Of a stretch of DNA of 64,000 bases, positions 17,252 to 24,922 are shown one piece after another. The stretch is taken from assembly GCA_964524145.1 (NCBI GenBank), contig CAZGCA010000021.1, forward strand, positions 1 through 64,000. The letters are read 5' to 3'. This stretch comes from CAZGCA01 sp964524145 (GTDB lineage: Bacteria; Hydrogenedentota; CAZGCA01). The notes below the pieces were generated by a model. It ran no database searches. It worked only from the letters and a program-made list of their open reading frames with translations, and was not told the DNA's origin. A program made the position numbers and the translations under genes. Position 1 is the first letter of the stretch; each line of letters starts with the position of its first letter.

Positions 17252-18598
17252 ATGGAAAGCGTGATGGGTAGACGGGACCGTGTTTTGCGAGCATTGTTCG
17301 TGGCGCTCGCTGTCGGTCTTGGCTGGGGCATACGCGGCGATTTCGGGCACATGCTGGGGGCCATGTATCCGGGCGCTGCGCTCGGGCTGGGGTTCGCCTA
17401 TGTCACGGGGCAGAAGTCGATGTTCAAGTGGATGCCGCTGCTCGGCGCTGTCGCCGGGCTGGGAATCTCGACAGGTGGCATGATGAGCTACGGGATTCTG
17501 CACGGCTATGCCAAGTCGGATACGTTCATCAACTACTCGTACGGTTTCTTCACCCTTGTCCTGCAGGGCGGCGCCTGGGGCTGTTTGGGATGCGCGCTCC
17601 TCGGGTTGGCGCTCGAAAAGGACCGGCTCAAGGCCACGGAACTGGCGAGCGCGGTCATAACGGTGCTCCTATCCGGTGCATTCTTCTATGTTGTGGTCGT
17701 AACGCTGCTCGGTTTCCATATCAATCCCCCGCGATCGGACCTCTCGATAGGGTTCACCGGCGGCGTGATCGGCCTGTTCGTGTGGCTCATACTCAGCAAG
17801 AAACGCTACGGGTTCAAGGGTGCACTTCTCGGATACATCGGGTTCGGCTTGGGCATGGCTTCAGGCAGGTTCTTGGGTAATGTCAGCTACCTCCAGCCGT
17901 TGGCGATCAACCACTGGAATGTCATGGAAGTGAGCTGCGGGTTCATCGGAGGGTTTGTGTTCACCTACGGGATGCTGGGGAAGAAATTCCCCGACCCGCC
18001 CAAAGGCGAAGGCTATCCCCTGCTAAACATTTACAGTGTCTTCTACGTCATGGCGCTGATCCCGCTCTTCCACCGGTTGCTGAGAATCCGTCCGGAAGCC
18101 AAGCTGGAAGAATGGACCAACAGGCTGGCGTCCTACGGCTTCGAGGACCCTGCGGCACTCAGCGGGAGAATCCTGACCGCGATACACGTTGTCTGCATTC
18201 TCGGGTTCATCGGTGCGGGCATTTGGTTGTTCCTGCATTTTCGACACAAGTACCGGTTCTCGGCGTTCCCGGTGCTCTTCTTCTCGGGACTCATGTTGCT
18301 CATCCAGAACCTGAACGCACTCTACCTGCTGTACCCCCGTCAAAAAGCGATGATAAACATGCACTCCGTCTTCTGGGTGATCTACGCCCTCATGATTCTC
18401 TACGCCGTCTTCGGGAAGAGGCCGGACCTAACCGACTCGGACGAGGTCGCCGAAAGCATCAATTGGCGCAGATGGGTTGGGGGAGCTCTGGTTGTCTACC
18501 TCTTCATCATCATCATGAGCGGGTTTGTGAACGGGGAAAAGACAATGGCATCCGCGAACACCCGATTCCCGCTCTGGTCGTGGCGAGACGGCTCGTAG
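17252..18598 (+). CDS. Polytopic inner-membrane protein of unknown function
   Basis: A 448-residue protein with roughly 11 hydrophobic segments, so an integral inner-membrane protein. I do not recognise a named transporter family. Distinct features: an N-terminal GWGIRGDFGHMLGAMYPGAA motif at the end of the first segment, with charged residues and glycines that look conserved rather than random; GGMMSYGILHGYA; a loop with TGQKSMFKWMP; and RQKAMINMHSVFWVIYALMI late in the protein. The start has AAGGAGG upstream. It follows the DUF6807 gene by 43 bp and may be co-expressed with it, so a role in moving the compound handled by DUF6807 is conceivable. Function is left open. Confidence 0.8.
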   Translation: MESVMGRRDRVLRALFVALAVGLGWGIRGDFGHMLGAMYPGAALGLGFAYVTGQKSMFKWMPLLGAVAGLGISTGGMMSYGILHGYAKSDTFINYSYGFFTLVLQGGAWGCLGCALLGLALEKDRLKATELASAVITVLLSGAFFYVVVVTLLGFHINPPRSDLSIGFTGGVIGLFVWLILSKKRYGFKGALLGYIGFGLGMASGRFLGNVSYLQPLAINHWNVMEVSCGFIGGFVFTYGMLGKKFPDPPKGEGYPLLNIYSVFYVMALIPLFHRLLRIRPEAKLEEWTNRLASYGFEDPAALSGRILTAIHVVCILGFIGAGIWLFLHFRHKYRFSAFPVLFFSGLMLLIQNLNALYLLYPRQKAMINMHSVFWVIYALMILYAVFGKRPDLTDSDEVAESINWRRWVGGALVVYLFIIIMSGFVNGEKTMASANTRFPLWSWRDGS

Positions 18599-18711
18599 CC
18601 CGATGGATGGTGAAGCTTATCGGAGTATACAGATGGCACTCCATTACGGGCTAGGGTGAAAGACTCTGCTCCAAAAAGACCGTTTTGTATCTGCTGTTGG
18701 GAGCGACGCAG

Positions 18712-19040
18712 CCGCATGACAGCCAATCGCCACAAAAGCGCAACAAGACCGGTGCGTCCCGCAGGGACGGTTGAGAATAGCCCAGGAGTTCACTCCTGGG
18801 ACAGCCGTGCGCCGCAACGAGTGTTAAGTCCCGTAGGGACGGCTGAAGCAGTTTGTTGAGGCTGAAGTCTTTCAGCCGTCCCTACGGGACTCGACTGGTT
18901 GGGCGGGGTGTGGCCTTGATCCCAGGAATGAATTCCTGGGCTAGTATCGGTTGTCCCTTACGGGACGGATTCCGATAGGGAAACTGAAGCATGTGGCACG
19001 TGTCTTGTTCTCGCATGTTCTTTCGGTGGGAAAAGCGGGC
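18712..19040 (+). repeat. Palindrome-rich intergenic repeat, copy 1 (329 bp)
   Basis: First of two copies of a 329-bp non-coding repeat; the second is at 24527-24855 in the same orientation, and key landmarks keep the same offsets. It contains perfect or near-perfect 20-bp palindromes at 18781-18800 and 18921-18940, and short GTCCC...GGGAC inverted repeats at 18755-18769, around 18828-18841 and around 18877-18890. Its right end coincides with the permease stop codon. Small open frames here are by-products of the repeat. The rest of the 18599-19039 gap (18599-18711) shows nothing I can name. Confidence 0.85.
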
Positions 19041-20362
19041 TAGCGCCGGGGTTGCGGATTCCGAATATCGGTTAACCAGTACACGAGCGCGCCGGCCAGC
19101 AGCACGCACAACAACACGAGCAGGCCGACAGGCTTGTTCTTCAGAGCGTACGACACCGAGCTGTAAAACATGAAGACGCAGCACGCGCAGAAGACGATCG
19201 GTGTGATGGGATAACCGGCGACCTTATAGGAGCGCTCGGTGTCGGGTTCTCTACGCCTGAGCACGAAGACGGACACACCTGTCGCAAGGAAAAACACCCA
19301 GACTACCGGCGCGGTATAAAGAATCGTATCGATAAACGATCCCGCGACCAGCACAATCGCCAGGCTCAGGCAGCCTTGAGCAACAAGGGCCCATACGGGT
19401 GTGCCGAAGCGTGGGTGCCATCTGCCCAGGGCTCGGAACGCTGAGTGTTCGGCCCCCATCGCGTACGAGATGCGCGCACCCGTGAAGACGAGACCGTTGA
19501 CGGCCCCAAGCGCTGAGATGCAGATAAGGACGCTGATCGCCCTGCTCGCCATCCCGGGCAACACCGTCGCGAGCGTGTCGACGGCTACCGCCTGGGAATC
19601 AGCCATCTTCGCAGCACCCAGTGCGTGCAAGAACGCGGCATTGACCAGCAGGTACAGCACCGTGACCGCCACAGTCCCGAAAACCAGGGCGCGGACGATG
19701 TTCCGTTGCGGCCGCTTGATCTCCGCTGCAACATAAGCCATCTCGTTCCAGCCGCCGAACGTGAACAGCACCAGGATGAGAGCCAGCTCCAGTCCTCCCA
19801 TCGTGAATGCCCCCGGTTCAGCGGGTGCTGGTGGCCGGCCCGTCGCCAGCAACCCCACCCCGACAATGGCCAACAATCCCAAAGCCTTGACCACGGTCAG
19901 AATGTTCTGCGTCCATTTGCCTTCCCTTACGCCGAGTACGTTGATCGTCGTCAGAACGACGATTGCCGCTGCGGCGTAGAACGGGCGGACGTTTTCGAAC
20001 GGGGCGTAAAGCGTTTGAGCGTACCGGCCAAATACAAACGCCAACAACGCGATGTCACCCGGTCGGATGATTGCCAACTGTGACCAGCCAAAGAGGTACC
20101 CCGCCCAACCGCCGTATGCGCGGCTCAGGTAGACGTAGTCCCCGCCTTGGCGTGGATAGGCGGTCGCGAGTTCTGCATAGCAGAGCGCTCCGGCAAGCGC
20201 CAGCAGACCGCCCACCAGCCAGATGCCCATTATGCCCGACCAGCCACCCATGCACCCGGCTACGGTCGGCGACGTCTCGTAAATGCCGGCACCGATGATG
20301 ATGCCGACGATGATGCACGTCGAGTCGAAAAGAGACAGTTCTTTCTTGGGAGCTGTCTTCAT
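19040..20362 (-). CDS. APC-family amino-acid permease
   Basis: A 440-residue amino acid / polyamine / organocation (APC) superfamily permease with about 12 transmembrane segments. Seen: the first-helix glycine motif IIVGIIIGAGIYETSP, which forms the substrate-binding break in LeuT-fold carriers, and the consensus YAELATAYPRQGGDYVYLSRA block in helices 2-3. It imports amino acids or related amines, by proton coupling or exchange; the substrate is not predictable. The ribosome site is weak. It starts 22 bp after the exported O-methyltransferase gene on the same strand, so the two probably form an operon. The stop codon is formed at the very edge of the 329-bp repeat, which suggests the repeat inserted at, or recombined into, the gene's 3' end. 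Confidence 0.9.
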   Translation of the reverse strand: MKTAPKKELSLFDSTCIIVGIIIGAGIYETSPTVAGCMGGWSGIMGIWLVGGLLALAGALCYAELATAYPRQGGDYVYLSRAYGGWAGYLFGWSQLAIIRPGDIALLAFVFGRYAQTLYAPFENVRPFYAAAAIVVLTTINVLGVREGKWTQNILTVVKALGLLAIVGVGLLATGRPPAPAEPGAFTMGGLELALILVLFTFGGWNEMAYVAAEIKRPQRNIVRALVFGTVAVTVLYLLVNAAFLHALGAAKMADSQAVAVDTLATVLPGMASRAISVLICISALGAVNGLVFTGARISYAMGAEHSAFRALGRWHPRFGTPVWALVAQGCLSLAIVLVAGSFIDTILYTAPVVWVFFLATGVSVFVLRRREPDTERSYKVAGYPITPIVFCACCVFMFYSSVSYALKNKPVGLLVLLCVLLAGALVYWLTDIRNPQPRR

Positions 20363-20384
20363 GACCGATTCCGGTTAGCAGCCG

Positions 20385-21155
20385 TTAACGTTTCTTGAGC
20401 GTTACACTGACTCCTCGGTCGTGCATGTTCAAGAAGATCGTTTCCAGATCCGGATCGGTAATGATCGCCGTAAGGAAATCTTGCATTTCTCTCCGTTGTG
20501 AACTGGTGTTGTGGGCAAGGATCAACCCGCCGGGCCGCACCAGCGGCAAGAGCTTGTTGAGATAGTCGATATACCCTTCCTTGTCCGCGTCAAGGAAAAG
20601 GACGTCGATCGGCTCTTTCAGCTTCATAACTTCCTCATGGGCGTCGCCTTCGACAAGCGTGACCATCTGGTCGACACCCGCCCGTTTGAAGTTCTCGCGA
20701 GCCAGCGACGCCCGGCCCTTATCGATCTCGTGCGTTGTCAGCTTGCCGCCGGTAGTCCGCAGGGCAAGACAGAACCAGATGCCCGAGTACCCGTTCGAGG
20801 TGCCAATCTCGACGACGTGCTTCGCGCCAACCGTCTCCGTCAGCAGACGCAGCAACCTGCCGTCTTCCGGCGGGACGTTCATATTCCCTCTTCGCTGGTT
20901 CTTGAACAGATCGTCCAATACGGCAAGAATCTTCTTCTCGTCATCCGATTTCGCCAACGGTTCGCTTTCTATCGACGGCGTACCTCGCCCTGCCCTACCC
21001 GCGCTCCGTTGTCCCGTACGCTGAGACAGCTGCAGTCGGGTCGTACTCCCGGCTGCCTCTGCTTCGGGCCTTCCGGCAGTTTCTTTAGCTACAATATCCC
21101 CGGTCCCCACCAGCAGCACCACGACCGCAACGCCAATCATAGTCTTCTTCAGCAT
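20385..21155 (-). CDS. O-methyltransferase with N-terminal signal sequence
   Basis: A 256-residue class I SAM-dependent O-methyltransferase of the catechol/caffeoyl-CoA type (Methyltransf_3/24). Motifs seen: VVEIGTSNGYSGIW (SAM loop, near residue 115), TTHEIDKGRASLA (acidic residue binding the SAM ribose), IDVLFLDADKEGYIDYL (metal-binding DAD region) and RPGGLILAHN. Unexpectedly the first 23 residues (MLKKTMIGVAVVVLLVGTGD) form a Sec-type signal or membrane anchor, followed by a linker of about 60 residues rich in Gly, Arg, Thr and Ser. The start has AAGGAGG at good spacing, so the extension is not a start-choice error. SAM is not expected in the periplasm. It lies directly upstream of the APC permease. 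Confidence 0.85.
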   Translation of the reverse strand: MLKKTMIGVAVVVLLVGTGDIVAKETAGRPEAEAAGSTTRLQLSQRTGQRSAGRAGRGTPSIESEPLAKSDDEKKILAVLDDLFKNQRRGNMNVPPEDGRLLRLLTETVGAKHVVEIGTSNGYSGIWFCLALRTTGGKLTTHEIDKGRASLARENFKRAGVDQMVTLVEGDAHEEVMKLKEPIDVLFLDADKEGYIDYLNKLLPLVRPGGLILAHNTSSQRREMQDFLTAIITDPDLETIFLNMHDRGVSVTLKKR

Positions 21156-21221
21156 TCTTTTCCTCCTTCACTCACGCCAACCATACGGCTCTAACAGATG
21201 TGGATACCCCACACACTGCCA

Positions 21222-21241
21222 AAGCGGCCATTGCGCCGCTT
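21222..21241. promoter_or_regulatory. Small hairpin in divergent spacer
   Basis: AAGCGGC and GCCGCTT form a perfect 7-bp stem around a 6-base loop between the divergent O-methyltransferase and epimerase genes. It could be an operator half-site pair or a 5'-leader hairpin of the methyltransferase message. No U-tract is present to make it a terminator. Confidence 0.3.
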
Positions 21242-21321
21242 CAGTTGATCAATGATAGCCCATATCGCACGAACAAGTCACTACTTCCAACACGCTCGCA
21301 GTGCAAATGCCCCCCTTACGC

Positions 21322-21350
21322 TTGACATCGAGTCGATTGGACAGTATAAG
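21322..21350 (+). promoter_or_regulatory. Sigma-70 promoter for the AGE epimerase
   Basis: TTGACA (21322-21327), 17-base spacer, TATAAG (21345-21350), ending 42 bases before the epimerase start. The -35 box is a perfect match and the -10 box matches at five of six positions; it is one of the strongest promoter-like sites in the window. Confidence 0.75.
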
Positions 21351-21392
21351 GGGATGACAAGTGGAGCAAAGGAATACGAAGGAGCATGCAAC

Positions 21393-22604
21393 ATGCACAA
21401 CAAAGGGTTTGACGAGTTGCTGGGCGTCTACCGTGACGGCTTGCTCGACAACACGCTGCCGTTCTGGATACGCAACTGCGTGGACCGTGAACACGGCGGT
21501 TTTATGACAGCGCTTAACCGCGACGGCTCGTTGCTCGATACCGACAAAGGTATATGGCAGCAAGGCCGGTTCACCTGGCTGCTTGCCACTCTGTACAACA
21601 CGGTCGAGCAACGCCCCGAATGGCTCGAACTCGCCAAGAGCGGCATCGACTTCATCCGTCGATACGGGTTTGACGACGACGGGCGCATGTTCTTCATGGT
21701 GACACGTGACGGGAGACCGTTGCGCAAACGGCGCTATGTCTTCTCCGAAGCGTTCGCAGCGATTGCCCTGGCCGCCTACGCGAAAGCGGCGAGCGACAGC
21801 GAGGCCGCCCAGCAGGCGCACGACCTCTTCCACTCCTTCATTCGGTATACAACGACACCGGGCTTGATCGAGCCGAAGGGTGTTCCGTCGACCCGACCGT
21901 GCAAGAGCATAGGGTATCCCATGATCACCATCAATGTCGCGCAGGTGCTGCGCGACACGATCGGCGAATCGAGTGGCGCAAGAGACGCTGAATACGACGA
22001 ATGGATCGATCGCAGCATCGAGGAAATACGCACTGATTTCGTGAAGCCCGACCTTGAAGTGGTTATGGAAACGGTCGGCACCAGCGGCGAGATCATCGAC
22101 CATTTCGATGGACGAACGCTCAACCCCGGTCACGCAATCGAAGCCGCCTGGTTCATTCTGGACGAAGTCAAACGTCGCGGGAACGACACTGACCTGATCA
22201 AACTGGGCACCAGCATGCTTGACTGGATGTTGAACCGGGGCTGGGACGACGAACACGGCGGAATCCTCTACTTTCGCGATCTCAAGGGGTTGCCTGTACA
22301 GGAGTACTGGCACGACATGAAGTTCTGGTGGCCCCATAACGAATCGATCATAGCCACCTTGCTGGCGTATCAACTCACGGGCGACAAGAAGTACGCCGAG
22401 CGGCACCGCGCGGTTCACGACTGGGCATACAACCACTTTTCGGACCCCGAATACGGCGAGTGGTACGGCTACCTCCACCGCGATGGCCGCGTTTCTGTCC
22501 ACTTGAAAGGCAACTTGTGGAAAGGCCCGTTCCACCTCCCACGCATGCAGTTGTACTGCTGGAAGCTGTGTGAGGAGATGGCCGGCGCCCATGTCTCGGA
22601 CTGA
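21393..22604 (+). CDS. N-acylglucosamine 2-epimerase (AGE) family protein
   Basis: A 403-residue (alpha/alpha)6-barrel enzyme of the AGE / cellobiose 2-epimerase superfamily, which interconverts sugars at C2 (for example GlcNAc/ManNAc or glucose/mannose units). Length is typical (about 390-420). Seen: FWIRNCVDREHGGFMT at the N-terminus, QGRFTWLLATLYN, LNPGHAIEAAWF with a likely catalytic histidine, FWWPHNESI with a second, and YGEWYGYLHRDG. No signal peptide, so cytoplasmic. The start at 21393 has AAGGAG nine bases upstream. With the SGNH lipoprotein and the DHDPS/NAL-family aldolase downstream, an N-acyl sugar or sialic-acid-like route is attractive, since NAL produces ManNAc and AGE converts it to GlcNAc; substrate proof is absent. 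Confidence 0.87.
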   Translation: MHNKGFDELLGVYRDGLLDNTLPFWIRNCVDREHGGFMTALNRDGSLLDTDKGIWQQGRFTWLLATLYNTVEQRPEWLELAKSGIDFIRRYGFDDDGRMFFMVTRDGRPLRKRRYVFSEAFAAIALAAYAKAASDSEAAQQAHDLFHSFIRYTTTPGLIEPKGVPSTRPCKSIGYPMITINVAQVLRDTIGESSGARDAEYDEWIDRSIEEIRTDFVKPDLEVVMETVGTSGEIIDHFDGRTLNPGHAIEAAWFILDEVKRRGNDTDLIKLGTSMLDWMLNRGWDDEHGGILYFRDLKGLPVQEYWHDMKFWWPHNESIIATLLAYQLTGDKKYAERHRAVHDWAYNHFSDPEYGEWYGYLHRDGRVSVHLKGNLWKGPFHLPRMQLYCWKLCEEMAGAHVSD

Positions 22605-22686
22605 TCGCGCGGGACGGTCCGCATGGCCCGTCGTAGGGTGGGCATGGGCTCCCATAATACGCAATCGGAAGAAAGAGGTGTGTGAA

Positions 22687-23466
22687 ATGAGAACCAGGGT
22701 TTTTTCGGCCATACTTGCGACATTCTTCGGTCTCTTCGTGGTCAACTGCAGCCGACTGGCTACGCCTCCCGAAGGAGCGGTGGAGAAGGAAGGAGTACTG
22801 GAGGAGTCGGCTGAACAGATCGAATGGGAGGCGCGGGTGGACAGGAGGCTGCTTGACAAGCCTGCATTCCGATTCGTCCAAGACGTTCCCGCGTTGCCAC
22901 GGGTGTTGCTCATTGGCGATTCAATCTCGATCGGCTATACCGAGGCGGTCCGCCGGTTCCTTGCCGGAAAGGCGAACGTGCACCGGATACCCGAAAACGG
23001 TGGCGACACGAACCGGGGGCTTCAGAAACTCGCCGATTGGGTTGGCAATGGCGAATGGGACGTGATTCATTTCAACTGGGGGCTTCATGACATCAAGTAC
23101 TTCAAAGACGGCAAGCTTGACCTGAGCGGCCGGCAGGTATCAACCATTGCGGAGTACGAAAGGAACCTGGATGAGCTCGTAAGACGGTTGAAAGAGACAG
23201 ATGCAAAGCTGATATGGGCCGCCACCACTCCCGTACCGGAAGGCGCGCAGGGCCGTATCAAGGGTGATGCTGCAAGGTATGATGCAGTGGCCGCCGAAAT
23301 CATGAAGCAACATGGTGTTGCGATCAACGATCTGTACGCGCACGTCGCGCCACGACTTGCCGAGTTACAGCAACCGGCCAACGTGCATTTCACCGAGGAA
23401 GGGTCGGAGTTTCTGGGCAGACAGGTGGCCGAAGCGATTCTGGAAATCCTAATGCAACCCCGTTAG
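22687..23466 (+). CDS. SGNH-hydrolase lipoprotein
   Basis: A 259-residue predicted lipoprotein esterase of the SGNH/GDSL fold. The signal (MRTRVFSAILATFFGLFVVN) precedes Cys21; Asn at -1 is an unusual lipobox residue. Catalytic Ser79 lies in LIGDSISIGY, the oxyanion block has GGDTNRGLQ, block III reads HFNWGLHDIKY, and the catalytic His lies in NVHFTEEGSEFLG. In many SGNH enzymes an Asp precedes that His by three; here the position is Ala, so the triad may be a Ser-His dyad or use another acid. The start at 22687 follows a GAGG site. It lies 82 bp after the epimerase on the same strand. Likely removes acyl groups from a glycan at the cell surface. Confidence 0.82.
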   Translation: MRTRVFSAILATFFGLFVVNCSRLATPPEGAVEKEGVLEESAEQIEWEARVDRRLLDKPAFRFVQDVPALPRVLLIGDSISIGYTEAVRRFLAGKANVHRIPENGGDTNRGLQKLADWVGNGEWDVIHFNWGLHDIKYFKDGKLDLSGRQVSTIAEYERNLDELVRRLKETDAKLIWAATTPVPEGAQGRIKGDAARYDAVAAEIMKQHGVAINDLYAHVAPRLAELQQPANVHFTEEGSEFLGRQVAEAILEILMQPR

Positions 23467-23526
23467 AAGCAGGAAACCCGGGTTGAAACTCGATTCTGTT
23501 CTTGACGAACGGTCTGGCTTCGACCG

Positions 23527-23555
23527 TTGATTCAAAGATCTGAGACGGGTATACT
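23527..23555 (+). promoter_or_regulatory. Sigma-70-like promoter for the DHDPS/NAL-family gene
   Basis: TTGATT (23527-23532), 17-base spacer, TATACT (23550-23555), ending 55 bases before the start codon of the aldolase gene. Confidence 0.65.
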
Positions 23556-23610
23556 CTTAACAGGATCTACGGGAAATGCGTGCCTGATCAATAAGGAGAA
23601 CGAACGAGTC

Positions 23611-24516
23611 ATGAGAGACATCGGAAGAGTTCTTATCCCTATGATGACGCCGTTCAAGGACAACGGCGATGTGGACTTTGAACGTGCGCGCGCCTATGCC
23701 AAATGGCTCGTGAAAACGCGCCGTGGGGATAGCCTCATAGTCACCGGCACCACAGGTGAGTTCCACTCTCTCACGTTCGAGGAACGTGTCCGGATGTTTG
23801 AGGGGGTAATGGACGCAGTAGGCAAGACGACTCCTGTCATCGCAGCCACTGGCTGCGTCTCAACTAGAGAGACCGTCAAGCTCACGCGCGAAGCCGAACG
23901 AATCGGCGTGGACATGGCTATGGTCGTCGGTCCGTACTACTGCAAACCCGATCCGCTCGGTGTGTACAACCACTATCGCACGGTAGCGAGGCGCACCTCG
24001 TTGCCCATTCTTCTCTACAATATTCCCCTGTTTACCGGCGTCAATATCGAGCCGGAAATGCTCAAGCGGTTGGCCAGGATAAGCAATATTGTTGCAGTTA
24101 AGGAGGAGTCCGGTCTCAACCCGCTGCAAACCACCCGTTACCTTATGTCTGTCCCGCGAGGGTTCCGCGTCTACGTCGGTGACGACACCATGATCCTGCC
24201 CATACTTTCCCAAGGTGGCGCCGGCGCAGTGACGGGCGGCGCCCAAGTATGCGGACGCGACATCGGTAAGCTCATCGACGCTGTTCTATGCGGCGACATT
24301 GCCAGAGCTCAGAAGCTGCACCGTAAGACATTCCCGTTCTTCGAGGCCCTGTACCAAAATGGGCGGATAAACCCCATTCCCATACTCAAAGACGCCGTCA
24401 GGCTCGCGGGATTCGATTTGGGCAAGCCGCGGGGCCCGTTGCGTGCCGCAACTCCTGCGGAGATACGCGTGCTGCGGAAGGTCATGAAAGACCGCGGCTA
24501 CCTGGCAAGGCAATAG
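23611..24516 (+). CDS. Dihydrodipicolinate synthase / N-acetylneuraminate lyase family aldolase
   Basis: A 301-residue class I aldolase of the DapA/NanA family (TIM barrel, about 290-300 residues typical). Seen: VLIPMMTPFKDNGDVDF at the N-terminus, the GTTGEFHSLTFEE pyruvate-carboxylate loop, the barrel tyrosine in LLYNIPLFTG, and the Schiff-base lysine in IVAVKEESG. These show a pyruvate-type lyase or synthase, but the family includes dihydrodipicolinate synthase, sialic-acid lyase and sugar-acid aldolases, and the loop reads GTTGE as in several of them. The start has AAGGAG 12 bases upstream, slightly long. Its own promoter lies at 23527-23555. Next to an AGE epimerase, a sugar-acid or sialic-acid role is more likely than lysine synthesis; this is context inference. 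Confidence 0.85.
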   Translation: MRDIGRVLIPMMTPFKDNGDVDFERARAYAKWLVKTRRGDSLIVTGTTGEFHSLTFEERVRMFEGVMDAVGKTTPVIAATGCVSTRETVKLTREAERIGVDMAMVVGPYYCKPDPLGVYNHYRTVARRTSLPILLYNIPLFTGVNIEPEMLKRLARISNIVAVKEESGLNPLQTTRYLMSVPRGFRVYVGDDTMILPILSQGGAGAVTGGAQVCGRDIGKLIDAVLCGDIARAQKLHRKTFPFFEALYQNGRINPIPILKDAVRLAGFDLGKPRGPLRAATPAEIRVLRKVMKDRGYLARQ

Positions 24517-24526
24517 CGTTGCACCA

Positions 24527-24855
24527 CCGCCTGACAGCCAATTGCCACGGAAGCATAACAACACCGGCACGTCCCGCAGGGACGGTTGAGAATAGCCCAG
24601 GAGTTCACTCCTGGGACAGCGGTGCGACGCAACGAGTGTTCAGTCCCGTCGGGACGGCTGAACCCGTTGTTGGATGTCGCCTGCTTCAGTCGTCCCTATG
24701 GGACTCGACTGGCTGGGCGGGGTGTACACCTGAAACCCAGGAATGAATTCCTGGGCTACTATCGGTCGTCCCCTACGGGACGGATTCCGGTAGGGAAACT
24801 GAATCATGTGGCAAGTGTCTTGTTCTCGAAAGTTCTTTCGGTGAGAAATGCGGGC
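24527..24855 (+). repeat. Palindrome-rich intergenic repeat, copy 2 (329 bp)
   Basis: Second copy of the repeat at 18712-19040, same orientation and equal length, roughly 85-90% identical by eye. The 20-bp palindromes fall at 24596-24615 and 24736-24755, at the same offsets as in copy 1, and both palindromes are fully conserved while the sequence between them has drifted. The 24517-24922 gap holds nothing else I can support, and no promoter for the downstream MBOAT gene was recognised. Confidence 0.85.
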
Positions 24856-24922
24856 CAGGATCTGCCACTGGACACCAAACGTCTTACTTCGATGCTGACG
24901 GCTTCAATGCGAGACAACAGGC

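Noticed and set aside
18712..19040. Short open frames inside the 329-bp repeats
   Set aside because: They follow the palindromes, occur in both repeat copies with frame-neutral drift, lack ribosome sites and match no protein family I know.
21249..22913. 554-codon open frame on the minus strand
   Set aside because: Antisense to the AGE epimerase and the start of the SGNH lipoprotein; no ribosome site or recognisable domain.
23611..24516. Naming the aldolase dapA or nanA
   Set aside because: Family motifs do not separate the functions, and the gene context only weakly favours a sugar-acid or sialic-acid role.
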